64,000 nt of DNA from Pedobacter sp. PLR. GTDB taxonomy: Bacteria > Bacteroidota > Bacteroidia > Sphingobacteriales > Sphingobacteriaceae. Position 1 is the first letter of the stretch. The number at the start of each line of letters is the position of its first letter. The stretch spans positions 372,001 to 436,000 of the forward strand of contig NZ_JAPIVQ010000002.1 in assembly GCF_026239675.1 (NCBI RefSeq), given 5' to 3'. The notes below the pieces were generated by a model. It searched no databases. It was not told where the DNA came from and was given only the letters and a program-made list of their open reading frames with translations. Below are positions 41,589 through 50,487 of the stretch, piece by piece. The translations under genes and the position numbers were made by a program.

Positions 41589-41836
41589 GTAGATTGTCAT
41601 AGATTTTCCTGATTCTTTAATTGTAAAGAATTATAAACAGATGCTGGAGCGCGTCAAAGGTAGTTCCTCTACTAAAGTATATTTCTTTACCATATTTCCG
41701 GTGAACCAGAAAACAAACTTTCAGCAGCACAAAGGAAAGGCAGAACACATCAATTGAATGGGGGGAAGTACCTGAAAGAGGAACTCCTTTGCCTGGAAAC
41801 AGGTGGAGTATATCCTGGAATTGCCGGTAAAAGTCG
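41589..41836. other. gap between the GDPD and desaturase genes
   Basis: This 248-base stretch has no convincing gene. A 38-codon plus-strand frame from 41641 reads protein-like (VYFFTIFPVNQKTNFQQHKG) and another frame takes over further on (WGEVPERGTPLPGN), which gives the impression of a broken coding remnant, but I cannot name a parent. Confidence 0.3.
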
Positions 41837-43003
41837 TTAATTGCGAATAGGGACAGGTTCATTAGCCCGGAATGCCGGCTCCGGAAAAGGGATGATCTCT
41901 CTGTTCACATACCTGTCTTCTTTATAGGTTTCTTTCCCCAGTTTCTTTAGCATCTTGTAATGGGATTTTAAAGCATCCATGAAAGTCACACATTCATTAT
42001 ATGGCAGGTTGTATTCTGCTGCGGTTTGTTTGATAATCTTGCTGATGGCAGGGTAGTGAATGTGACAGATTTTTGGGAACAAATGGTGTTCTACCTGTCT
42101 GTTTAGACCGCCACATAAGAAAGCAGCAACAGAACTGTTCACGGCAAAGTTAGCCGTAGTTTGCAATTGATGTGCAGCCCAGGCTTCTTCGATATTACCC
42201 TCCTCATTAGGCATTGGAAATTCTGTAGACTCCACCACGTGTGCCAGCTGAAATACCAATCCTAAAACCAGTCCCTGTGCGAATTGCATCACCAGAAAAC
42301 CAATGATAAATTGCCACCAGGTGATGTTCATCACCATTAATGGAAGTACAATAAACAGGAAGTAATAGATTGCTTTATAAAAAAACAGGTTGAAGTATTC
42401 GATTTTAGGGTGACTTAAGACATGTTCACCTACTTTTTTCTGGAAGAATTTCTTGTAATCTTTTCTGAATACCCAGGAAAGCATCGCCAGACTATACAAG
42501 GCAAAAGCATAAAAGTGCTGGTATTGCTGTACTCTGTTTACGGTTTCTGAGTTAGAAAACCGGATTAAACCCGGTGCTACATCAATGTCTTCATCATGAC
42601 CTGCAATATTGGTATAGGTATGGTGTACGATGTTATGGGTAATGTTCCATACGTATGGACTCGCGCCAAGTAAATTAAAGACGAAGCTGAATATTTTATT
42701 TACGGCAGGGTAAGGTGATAAAGCTTTATGAATGGCATCGTGACAAACATTAAAGCCTACAAAGGCGCCGAAGACACCCAAAAGGACTGCAAGTAACAAC
42801 ATGACAGGCGCGCTGAAATTACCCAGCAACAGCAGCAAATAAATGCTGGTTAAGCCGGTAAGAAAGAAAAAAACTTTGAACCACATGGCCGGATTGGCAT
42901 AAGTAGTGGTGTTGTTTGCTGTAAAATAAGCATCAACTCGTTTTCTGACTGTAGTGTAAAATGTTGATTTATTGGTGTTTGTAAATTTAATCTTTCTCGC
43001 CAT
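41837..43003 (-). CDS. membrane fatty acid desaturase (acyl-CoA/linoleoyl-CoA type)
   Basis: The 388-residue membrane protein introduces a double bond into acyl chains using a di-iron site. The three His boxes are present: HDAIHK, HNIVHHTYTN and QVEHHLFP, with the distal box of the QxxHH type seen in front-end desaturases. Four hydrophobic helices are seen (about 43-95 and 205-255). The reductant would be a ferredoxin or a cytochrome b5-like protein; no b5 domain is fused. It is transcribed toward the GDPD gene and diverges from the LacI regulator. Confidence 0.9.
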   Translation of the reverse strand: MARKIKFTNTNKSTFYTTVRKRVDAYFTANNTTTYANPAMWFKVFFFLTGLTSIYLLLLLGNFSAPVMLLLAVLLGVFGAFVGFNVCHDAIHKALSPYPAVNKIFSFVFNLLGASPYVWNITHNIVHHTYTNIAGHDEDIDVAPGLIRFSNSETVNRVQQYQHFYAFALYSLAMLSWVFRKDYKKFFQKKVGEHVLSHPKIEYFNLFFYKAIYYFLFIVLPLMVMNITWWQFIIGFLVMQFAQGLVLGLVFQLAHVVESTEFPMPNEEGNIEEAWAAHQLQTTANFAVNSSVAAFLCGGLNRQVEHHLFPKICHIHYPAISKIIKQTAAEYNLPYNECVTFMDALKSHYKMLKKLGKETYKEDRYVNREIIPFPEPAFRANEPVPIRN

Positions 43004-43188
43004 AAATTGTTTTTTCCGTACTGAATGTATGGCTTTTTCCCGCTGTAATTTTAGCTAATGTAGCACAATTAATACGGACATGTGACATTCCCATATTATT
43101 ATTTAGTTACGAAAATACCAGCAGATTAGTTTTTCATCTATATTTACCCTTAATTAATGGTTCTATATCAATCATTATTGGCACATAG

Positions 43189-44202
43189 ATGGAGCGCATC
43201 AATATCAAGCAATTAGCTAAAGCCCTGAATTTATCTACTTCAACGGTTTCCAGAGCTTTCAGAGATAACAGTGACATTAGCAAGGAAACGAAGGAAAAGA
43301 TTCTGGCAAAAGCGCAGGAGTTAAACTATCAGCCCAATCACTATGCAAGTAACCTGAGGGAGCAAAAAAGTAAAACCATCGCCGTGATTGTTCCGGAGCT
43401 GGCGAATAATTTTTTCTCGCAGGCAATCAAGGGAATTGAAAAAATTGCAAGGGGAAAGGGCTATCATATTTTGATTTATTCAACGGATGATGATTATGAG
43501 AAAGAAGTTTCTTTCATCAGACACTTGCACAATGGCAGGGCAGATGGGATCATTATGTCGGTGTCCGGAGAAGCAAATGACCATACGTACCTGAATGAGC
43601 TAAGTCATAAACGTCTGCCTCTGGTGTTTTTTGACAGGGTATATGAAGATATCATTACGCCAAGAGTCATCACCAATGATTATGACAGTAGTTTTTCTGC
43701 CACAGAACACCTGATTAAACAAGGTTGCCGGAAGATTGCCTATCTGGTGATCAACAAAAACCTGTCTATCGGTAAGTTTAGGATGCAGGGATATATTGAT
43801 GCCCTGGAGAAATACGGAATTCCTTTTGAAGATAGTCTGGTGGTAGATTGTACCAATAGCTATGCAAAGAACTCATCGATTTTAAAACGTTTATTGCTGG
43901 ACATTAAACCGGATGGTATTTTTACTTCCGTAGAAAGACTGGCTTTTGCCACTTATTATGCCTGCTATGACCTGAATATCTCTATTCCCGAAGATTTGAT
44001 GGTGATCGGTTTCTCCAGTCTGGAAATCGCCCCATTATTGAATCCCTCTTTAACCACGATTACGCAGCCGGCCACAAAAATTGGAATCGAGGCCGCTAAT
44101 CTTTTATTTAAAATGCTGGAGGATCCGGAAGAGGTAAATCCTAATCAACAGGTAGTGCTCAATTCTAAACTGATCAAAAGACGTTCGACAGAGCAAAGTT
44201 AA
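43189..44202 (+). CDS. LacI-family regulator of the maltose locus
   Basis: A 337-residue LacI/GalR protein: helix-turn-helix and hinge (INIKQLAKALNLSTSTVSRAFRDNSDISKETKEKI in outline, residues 4-60; hinge helix NHYASNLREQ) followed by a periplasmic-binding-protein-like effector domain (IAVIVPELANNFFSQAIKGIE, PLVFFDRVYED, GYIDALEKYGI, LTTITQPATKIGIEAANLL). It precedes the SusCDE/amylase genes on the same strand. The palindrome TCGGGAACGTTCCCGA at 44481-44496 has the central CG typical of LacI-family operators and is its probable site. The effector is likely maltose or a maltose phosphate. B. thetaiotaomicron uses the unrelated SusR for its starch locus. Confidence 0.93.
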   Translation: MERINIKQLAKALNLSTSTVSRAFRDNSDISKETKEKILAKAQELNYQPNHYASNLREQKSKTIAVIVPELANNFFSQAIKGIEKIARGKGYHILIYSTDDDYEKEVSFIRHLHNGRADGIIMSVSGEANDHTYLNELSHKRLPLVFFDRVYEDIITPRVITNDYDSSFSATEHLIKQGCRKIAYLVINKNLSIGKFRMQGYIDALEKYGIPFEDSLVVDCTNSYAKNSSILKRLLLDIKPDGIFTSVERLAFATYYACYDLNISIPEDLMVIGFSSLEIAPLLNPSLTTITQPATKIGIEAANLLFKMLEDPEEVNPNQQVVLNSKLIKRRSTEQS

Positions 44203-44315
44203 GGAACATTCCGGCAGGTTAAATCCGCGGCAATCCAGGACTTTTATTCCGATATGCCGCGCAAAAAACTGCTGCTGTCCCTCAGTATCATGACCTGTAA
44301 AATGCCCTTTTTTTT

Positions 44316-44342
44316 GCACAAAAAATAAGGGTTTTTTTGTGC
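44316..44342 (+). terminator. terminator of the LacI-type gene
   Basis: GCACAAAAAA (44316-44325), loop, TTTTTTGTGC (44333-44342). The stem is A/T-rich and the T run lies within its 3' arm. Confidence 0.55.
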
Positions 44343-44480
44343 CCCTTTTAAGCCCCCGGATCCCTGCTTTTTTCTAGTCCAAAAACACGCGTTTTTTTTA
44401 AAAACTTTTCAAGGTTTTGTGATTTTACGCAGAATTTGACCCCGGGCTTTCCACAAGTTTTCAGAAAGCTGTGGAAAACA

Positions 44481-44508
44481 TCGGGAACGTTCCCGAGAAC
44501 GTTCCCGA
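44481..44508. promoter_or_regulatory. LacI-type operator, two overlapping copies
   Basis: TCGGGAACGTTCCCGA (44481-44496) is a perfect palindrome with a central CG. A second copy, TCCCGAGAACGTTCCCGA (44491-44508), has its centre 12 bases further on and one mismatch. It lies 283 bases before the SusC start. Confidence 0.75.
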
Positions 44509-44790
44509 AAAACTCATCAAAAACAACTAAGTGTAAAAAATACACCTTGTGAGCTGATTTTTGTTTGTAACTGTCTGATAGTTAATTGTTAAGATTTTTT
44601 GCTCTCAGATTTAAAAAAACACAAAAACAAATTTAGCATCCTGTTTTTTGATTTTTAAAGTATAAAATATGGTGTTAAAAAAAAATAACATATAATATTT
44701 TGATTTATCAGGTACGCTTCGCTTATTTACCATGAGCATTATAAGCACCGAACACTAACCAAATATTTACCCTAAAAACGAGCTATAAAT

Positions 44791-47772
44791 ATGAAAGTAT
44801 TTTACCTGCTGAAGCCTTTTTTATTGCTGTTCATTGTTCTCGCAACATTGACAGCCCAGGCACAAACCAGTTCACTAACTGGAACAGTTTTAGATGAGAC
44901 CGGATTGCCACTTCCCGGAGCATCTATCCAGATCAAAAGTATCAATAAGAGTACCACCACAGACGCAGGCGGAAAGTATCGCTTAAGCGGATTGTCTAAT
45001 GGTGCCGTTACCGTTATCGCAAGTTACATCGGCTATACCGCCGTAACACAAAATGTAACGATCTCCGGTAACACCGTTTTAAACTTATCACTGAAACCAG
45101 ATGCGCAGAACCTGAATGAGGTGGTCGTGATCGGTTATGGTACCCAACAAAAGAAAGACCTGACAGGCTCCATCGCTACGGTGAGCGCTAAAGATTTCCA
45201 GAAAGGTGCCATTACTTCACCAGATCAGCTGATCCAGGGTAAAGTAGCCGGGGTAAATGTAATCTCCAATGGCGGTCAGCCGGGCGGAGGAAGTACCATC
45301 CGTATTCGTGGTGGCGCTTCGCTGAATGCCAGTAATGATCCACTAGTGGTGATTGACGGGGTTCCTTTTAGTGGAAACAGTGTGAACAATGCGCCAAGTC
45401 CGCTTTCCCTGATCAATCCAAATGACATTGAGACCTTCACTATCCTGAAAGATGCGAATGCAACGGCTATCTATGGTTCCAGAGCTTCTAACGGGGTAAT
45501 CTTAATCACTACCAAAAAAGGAAGCTCTGCTGAACCTGTGATTAATTTTAATACCAACAACTCTTTTGAAACCATCGCTAAAACAGTCGATGTATTGTCG
45601 GCAGATCAGATTCGTGCTTATGTAAATCAGTATGGAAATAAGAGCTATGACGACAATCCTGACCATACCTACAAAGCTTTATTGGGGAATGCCAATACAG
45701 ACTGGCAGGATGAAATCTATAAAAATGCCTTTTCTACAGACAATACCCTGAGTATTGGTGGTATCTTCAAAAATGTACCTTACCGTGTTTCTGCGGGTTA
45801 TCTGGACAAACAAGGTTTGTTAATCACGGATAAGTTTGAACGCGCAACCGGTACTTTCAGCATTGCACCGAGGTTATTTACCGATCATTTGAAAATTGAC
45901 CTGAGTTTAAAAGGATCATTATCAGAAGCAAGGTTTGCGAATGAGGCTGCCAGAGCCTCAGCAATTCAGTTTGACCCTACACAACCAGTACATGCCGATA
46001 ATCAGTTTGGTAATTATTTCGAATGGATCAAAGGCGGTGTACCTAACCCGAATGCACCACGTAACCCGGTTGCTTTAGCAGAACTACGCAACAATACCGG
46101 AAAGACAGAAAGAAGTTTCGGTAATGCAAGATTTGACTATTCCTTCCACTTTCTTCCGGAATTACATGCCAACTTAAACCTTGGATATGATGTTTCCAAA
46201 GGATACGGTAGAGTTTTTGTACCTGCTTATGCAGCACAAAATGCCTCGACTCAAGGTTTTCAAGGCCGTTCACAAGACACTCAAAATAATAAAATAGCAG
46301 AGTTTTACCTGAACTACGCCAAAGACATCGCCAGCCTGAAAAGCAGGATAGATGTAACGGCTGGTTATGGTTATTATGACAATAAAAGCACCAGCTACAA
46401 TTTTTCGGAATATAGAGCTGATGGTACCTCAGTTACCAGAGTACCGGTTGTTCCTTTTAATGTGGAAAGAGAGAAACTGGAATCTTTCTATGGTCGTTTG
46501 ATCTATACTTACGCGGATAACTACATTCTTTCAGCCACCATGCGTTCTGATGGTTCTTCGAGATTCGGAGAAGATCACCGTTGGGGATATTTCCCTTCTG
46601 TAGGTTTTACCTGGAGAGTAATCGGGGAAGATTTTATGAAAGAGAGTAAAGTGTTCTCTGATATGAAACTTAGATTGAGTTATGGCCAGACCGGAAATAA
46701 AGACGGTATTGGTAACTATAACTACATGGCCAAATATTTCAGAAATACGAATCAGGGGCAATACCAGATTGGTGATACCCTTTATGATTACTATACACCG
46801 GCAGCCTATGAGCCTGATCTGAAATGGGAAACCACTTCTTCTTATAACGTAGGTTTAGACTATGGCTTGTTTAAAAATAGAGTTTATGGTAGCGTAGATG
46901 TGTATTACAAGAAAACTAAAGACCTTTTATCTACAATAGACATTCCTTCAGGAACAAATTACAACAACCGTTTACTAACCAATGTGGGTAATATGGATGT
47001 TCGTGGTCTGGAAGCCAGCATCAATGTTTTAGCAATTAAAACTGAAAATACCAGCTGGGAAATTGGGATGAATATGGCCTATAATAAAAGAGAGGTAACG
47101 AACCTTACGCTTGATTCGGATCCTAATTTCAAGATCGATGCTGGTGGAATTACCGGTGGTACAGGAAACAACATCAAATACAATGCAATTGGACAGGCTC
47201 CGGGATCTTTCTTTGTAAAAAAACAGATTTATGATGAAAGCGGAATGCCTTTACAGGGCGTCTATGCCGACCTTGATGGTAATGGTGTTGTGAATGCTGA
47301 TGATAAATACTTCTTTCATTCTCCTGATCCGAAATTCACATTTGGCTTTAACAGTGCTTTCAGCTATAAGAAATGGACCTTAAGCACAGTGATGAGAGCC
47401 AATATTGGTAATTACGTGTACGATAATGTGTCTTCAAATTTTGGAGTGAGAAGCAATATCTTAAGTCCGAGTGGACTGATCAATAATGCCAATGTTGATG
47501 TTTACAAAACCAATTTCACGAATAACGAATACCTAAGTGATTACTACATGAAAAATGCTTCCTTCCTGAAAATGGACAATGCAGGACTAGCATATGATTT
47601 AGGCAAAATCTCTAGAAATGGAAATACTACAATTCGCATTTCGGCAAACGTGCAGAATGTGTTTGTATGGACGAAGTATAAAGGACTGGATCCGGAAATC
47701 ACTTCAGGTATCGATTATAACTTATACCCAAGGCCTAGAACTTATACGTTGGGCTTAAATGTTGGCTTTTAA
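44791..47772 (+). CDS. susC: SusC-type TonB-dependent transporter for malto-oligosaccharides
   Basis: This 993-residue outer-membrane barrel has a signal peptide (MKVFYLLKPFLLLFIVLATLTAQAQ in outline), a carboxypeptidase-regulatory-like domain (SLTGTVLDETGLPLPGASIQI), the TonB-box link LNEVVVIGYGTQQKKDLTGS, a plug (GVNVISNGGQPGGGSTIRIRGG, DPLVVIDGVPF, ILKDANATAIYGSRASNG) and a barrel ending TYTLGLNVGF. The substrate call rests on its neighbours: SusD, SusE-like, two GH13 enzymes, a GH65 phosphorylase and a sugar permease. It is the first structural gene behind the LacI-type operator. Confidence 0.93.
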   Translation: MKVFYLLKPFLLLFIVLATLTAQAQTSSLTGTVLDETGLPLPGASIQIKSINKSTTTDAGGKYRLSGLSNGAVTVIASYIGYTAVTQNVTISGNTVLNLSLKPDAQNLNEVVVIGYGTQQKKDLTGSIATVSAKDFQKGAITSPDQLIQGKVAGVNVISNGGQPGGGSTIRIRGGASLNASNDPLVVIDGVPFSGNSVNNAPSPLSLINPNDIETFTILKDANATAIYGSRASNGVILITTKKGSSAEPVINFNTNNSFETIAKTVDVLSADQIRAYVNQYGNKSYDDNPDHTYKALLGNANTDWQDEIYKNAFSTDNTLSIGGIFKNVPYRVSAGYLDKQGLLITDKFERATGTFSIAPRLFTDHLKIDLSLKGSLSEARFANEAARASAIQFDPTQPVHADNQFGNYFEWIKGGVPNPNAPRNPVALAELRNNTGKTERSFGNARFDYSFHFLPELHANLNLGYDVSKGYGRVFVPAYAAQNASTQGFQGRSQDTQNNKIAEFYLNYAKDIASLKSRIDVTAGYGYYDNKSTSYNFSEYRADGTSVTRVPVVPFNVEREKLESFYGRLIYTYADNYILSATMRSDGSSRFGEDHRWGYFPSVGFTWRVIGEDFMKESKVFSDMKLRLSYGQTGNKDGIGNYNYMAKYFRNTNQGQYQIGDTLYDYYTPAAYEPDLKWETTSSYNVGLDYGLFKNRVYGSVDVYYKKTKDLLSTIDIPSGTNYNNRLLTNVGNMDVRGLEASINVLAIKTENTSWEIGMNMAYNKREVTNLTLDSDPNFKIDAGGITGGTGNNIKYNAIGQAPGSFFVKKQIYDESGMPLQGVYADLDGNGVVNADDKYFFHSPDPKFTFGFNSAFSYKKWTLSTVMRANIGNYVYDNVSSNFGVRSNILSPSGLINNANVDVYKTNFTNNEYLSDYYMKNASFLKMDNAGLAYDLGKISRNGNTTIRISANVQNVFVWTKYKGLDPEITSGIDYNLYPRPRTYTLGLNVGF

Positions 47773-47783
47773 TTTTTATCAGG

Positions 47784-49370
47784 ATGAGAAACTTATTTAG
47801 AATATTCACCATATCAAGCATTTTACTGGTTTTTATTAGCTCATGTAAAAAAGAAGACTTGAACTTACGACCTACTAACGATTTAGTAGCGGATCAGGCT
47901 TATGCCACACCAACGGGTTATAAAAACCAACTGGTAAAATTATACTCCAGTTATGCCTTAACACACCCAAGTGGTGCGACGGGGGAAAGTGATATTGGCG
48001 GATTAAATCCCGGCTTTACAGATTTCCTGAGGCTATTCTGGATGTCTCAGGAATTGCCAACTGATGAAGCCATCTGCGGATGGAACGATGATGGTATTCC
48101 TGAATTGGATAAGATGACCTGGACTTCTGAAAATATTTTTATCAGAGGCCTGTACTCCAGAAGTATTTATCAGATTACCGTGTGTAATGACTTCCTGAGA
48201 GAAAGTACGCCGGAAAAATTAGCCGCTCGCGGTATCGCCGGTCAGGATGCTGCAGATGTTCAACGTTACCGTGCGGAAGCCCGCTTCCTGCGTGCTTTCC
48301 AATACTGGGTATTGCTGGACGGTTATGGAAACCCTCCATTCGTGACAGAAAATGACCTGATCGGAAAAGTTGCTCCTAAACAAATTCAAAGAGCAGACCT
48401 GTTCAAATATGTGGAGTCTGAGTTGAAAGCAATTGAAGGCGAATTGGCGGAACCAATGGCCAATGATTATGGCCGCGCAGATAAAGGTGCAAACTGGTCG
48501 TTATTAGCCAGATTATACCTGAATGCAGAAGTTTATACCGGTACAGCAAGATATACAGACGCGATTACGTATTCAAGTAAAGTGATCAAGGGCGGTTACG
48601 CCTTGTCGCCGGTTTATAAAAATCTGTTCCTGACAGACAACCGTACCACCAGTAAGGAAAACATTCTGACGATTAATTATGATGGTTTACATACTCAAAA
48701 TGATGGTGGAACTACTTACCTGATCAATGCTGCAATTAACGGAGATATGAAACCTGCCGACTTTGGTGTGCCAACCGGTGGTTGGGGTGGTAACCGCAGC
48801 CGCATTAACCTGCCTAAATTATTTACTGATTATACTGGTGCTACCGATAAAAGAGCCTTGTTTTTTGGTGTTAAACTGGAAAATGATGACGTGAATACTT
48901 TTACCGATGGTTTGAGGGTAACGAAGTTTAGAAATGTGGATTCCAAAGGAGTACCTGCACCTTCTATTGAAGGAAAATTCAGTTCACTGGACTTTGCGCT
49001 ATTCCGCTTAGGAGAGCAATACCTGATCTATGGTGAAGCAGTAGCACGTGGTGGTTCCGGAGGTTCTGTGGGACAAGCACTAACGTATGTGAATGATTTA
49101 CGTCAGCGCGCTTACGGTAATACTTCAGGAAATGTATCCACTATAAATGTTGATTTCTTCCTGGATGAGCGTGGCAGAGAATTGTACTGGGAAGGTTTCC
49201 GTCGTACAGATTTAGTACGCTATAAAAAGTTTACTGAAGGCGGATATGTATGGCCTTATAAAGGTGGTGTGAAATCTGGTGTTGGAGTAGCGGCAACGCG
49301 TAACATCTATCCATTGCCTCTGGCCGACCTGATTGCCAATAGGAATCTGATTCAAAATGCTGGTTATTAA
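47784..49370 (+). CDS. susD: SusD/RagB-family starch-binding lipoprotein
   Basis: The 528-residue lipoprotein (MRNLFRIFTISSILLVFISSC, Cys at 21) is the surface partner of SusC. Typical features are DLNLRPTNDLVADQAYATPTGYKNQL after the Cys (in outline), the TPR-like helices RYRAEARFLRAFQYWVLLDGYGNPP and GANWSLLARLYLNAEVYTG, and the C-terminal segment FFLDERGRELYWEGFRRTDLVRYKKF with IYPLPLADLIANRNLIQNAGY. The gene starts 12 bases after susC and is followed within 20 bases by the SusE-like gene. Confidence 0.95.
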   Translation: MRNLFRIFTISSILLVFISSCKKEDLNLRPTNDLVADQAYATPTGYKNQLVKLYSSYALTHPSGATGESDIGGLNPGFTDFLRLFWMSQELPTDEAICGWNDDGIPELDKMTWTSENIFIRGLYSRSIYQITVCNDFLRESTPEKLAARGIAGQDAADVQRYRAEARFLRAFQYWVLLDGYGNPPFVTENDLIGKVAPKQIQRADLFKYVESELKAIEGELAEPMANDYGRADKGANWSLLARLYLNAEVYTGTARYTDAITYSSKVIKGGYALSPVYKNLFLTDNRTTSKENILTINYDGLHTQNDGGTTYLINAAINGDMKPADFGVPTGGWGGNRSRINLPKLFTDYTGATDKRALFFGVKLENDDVNTFTDGLRVTKFRNVDSKGVPAPSIEGKFSSLDFALFRLGEQYLIYGEAVARGGSGGSVGQALTYVNDLRQRAYGNTSGNVSTINVDFFLDERGRELYWEGFRRTDLVRYKKFTEGGYVWPYKGGVKSGVGVAATRNIYPLPLADLIANRNLIQNAGY

Positions 49371-49389
49371 CCCTAAGAAAGAAATTAAG

Positions 49390-50403
49390 ATGAAATCAAA
49401 TATCATAAAATATATTTCCTTTGTTTTAGTGGCCATAGGTTTATGGTCCTGTAAAAAGGATGGAAAAGACCTGGTTGCAAATGTGAGTCCGGCAGGTACG
49501 CTAACCGCGAGCAGCAGTACGCTGAACTTATCTTTAGCCACGGCAACAAGTACGGCGGTAACCATTACATTTCCTGCTCCTGTAATTACCGGGGTGATTA
49601 TCCCGGTGACGACCACCATTCAGATAGATAGAAAAGGTAAAGATTTTTCTAATCCTACGGAAGTTGTGGTGACTAGCAGCAGCTATGCACCAAAAGTGAG
49701 CGAGATCAATGCCATCTTACTTGGCTTTGGATTTAAAGCTGAGGTTCCTGCAGAAATTGAAGTCCGGTTGAAATCTGCTCCGGCACCAAATGCAATCACT
49801 TATTCGAATGTGCTGACACTGAAAGCAACGCCTTATTTTGCCGCTACCTGGATTTATGCTCCGGGCGCTTATCAGGGATGGGCTCCGGCAACAGCCGATA
49901 GTCTGGTTTCTCCGGATAGTGATGGTAAATACTCGGGGATTATTAGCTTTCCTGCAGGTCAGTTTGAGTTTAAAATTACCCCTAAAAAGAGCTGGGATCT
50001 TTCTTATGGAGTCCTTGCGGGAGCACTAAGTACTGACGGAAGCGCGGGTAATCTGGCGGCACCAAAAGCCGGTCCTCAATTAATTAATGTAGATCTGAAT
50101 ACTAAAACATTTTCTATTGTAGAAGCAGATTTATGGTCTATGACTGGTAGCGCTACGCCACTAGGCTGGGGTAGTGACATTGATATGAAATTTATTAATG
50201 ACGGGAAAAACACCTGGAAAGTAACGGTAAGTCTGTTAGCAGGAGAGTTAAAATTCAGAAAGAATCATGATTATGGTTCTAATTATGGTGGAACTGGTGG
50301 TAATCTTGTATTTAATGGAGGTAATATTCCAGTTTCCGAAGCAGGAAACTACACTGTTACCTTTGATATTCCCAACTTAAAATATACACTCGTTAAAAAT
50401 TAA
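49390..50403 (+). CDS. SusE-like surface glycan-binding lipoprotein
   Basis: The 337-residue lipoprotein has a signal MKSNIIKYISFVLVAIGLWSC (Cys at 21) and the SusE N-terminal Ig-like domain (about 40-145, SSSTLNLSLATATSTAVTITFPAP). Two SusE/SusF-type carbohydrate modules follow (about 155-240, TWIYAPGAYQGWAPATADSLVSPDSDG in outline, and 245-337, WSMTGSATPLGWGSDIDMKF), each with the Trp and Asp residues that hold starch helices. It likely keeps malto-oligosaccharides at the surface. The frame opens at 49357 inside susD; the ATG at 49390 is preferred because it starts the signal peptide. A strong terminator follows. Confidence 0.88.
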   Translation: MKSNIIKYISFVLVAIGLWSCKKDGKDLVANVSPAGTLTASSSTLNLSLATATSTAVTITFPAPVITGVIIPVTTTIQIDRKGKDFSNPTEVVVTSSSYAPKVSEINAILLGFGFKAEVPAEIEVRLKSAPAPNAITYSNVLTLKATPYFAATWIYAPGAYQGWAPATADSLVSPDSDGKYSGIISFPAGQFEFKITPKKSWDLSYGVLAGALSTDGSAGNLAAPKAGPQLINVDLNTKTFSIVEADLWSMTGSATPLGWGSDIDMKFINDGKNTWKVTVSLLAGELKFRKNHDYGSNYGGTGGNLVFNGGNIPVSEAGNYTVTFDIPNLKYTLVKN

Positions 50404-50409
50404 TACCCG

Positions 50410-50460
50410 AACAGGTAGTCCGGCAGGTTCTTCTAACCCGCCAGACTACCTGTTTTTTTT
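50410..50460 (+). terminator. terminator after the SusE-like gene
   Basis: ACAGGTAGTC (50411-50420) pairs with GACTACCTGT, with CGGC/GCC stacked inside, followed by eight T. It splits the outer-membrane genes from the enzyme genes downstream. Confidence 0.9.
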
Positions 50461-50487
50461 TAAATCCGCATCCTTACTCTTTTGCTT

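Larger units (their letters stand above)
44203..44790 (+). other. 588-base control region before the maltose SusC gene
   Basis: No gene is seen. Contents in order: a degenerate operator-like GGAACATTCC (44203-44212); a terminator at 44316-44342; two mutually exclusive stems in GCTTTCCACA...GAAAGCTGTGGAAA (44446-44477); the strong LacI-type operator pair at 44481-44508; GTGTA-AAAAA-TACAC (44531-44545); then an A+T-rich stretch up to the SusC start. Confidence 0.5.

Noticed and set aside
41617..41862. 81-residue minus-strand frame at the desaturase 3' end
   Set aside because: Overlaps the desaturase coding end, no family features and no ribosome site.
44348..44545. 65-residue minus-strand frame in the maltose control region
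   Set aside because: It reads through operators and palindromes, shows no protein-like features and lies in a regulatory gap.
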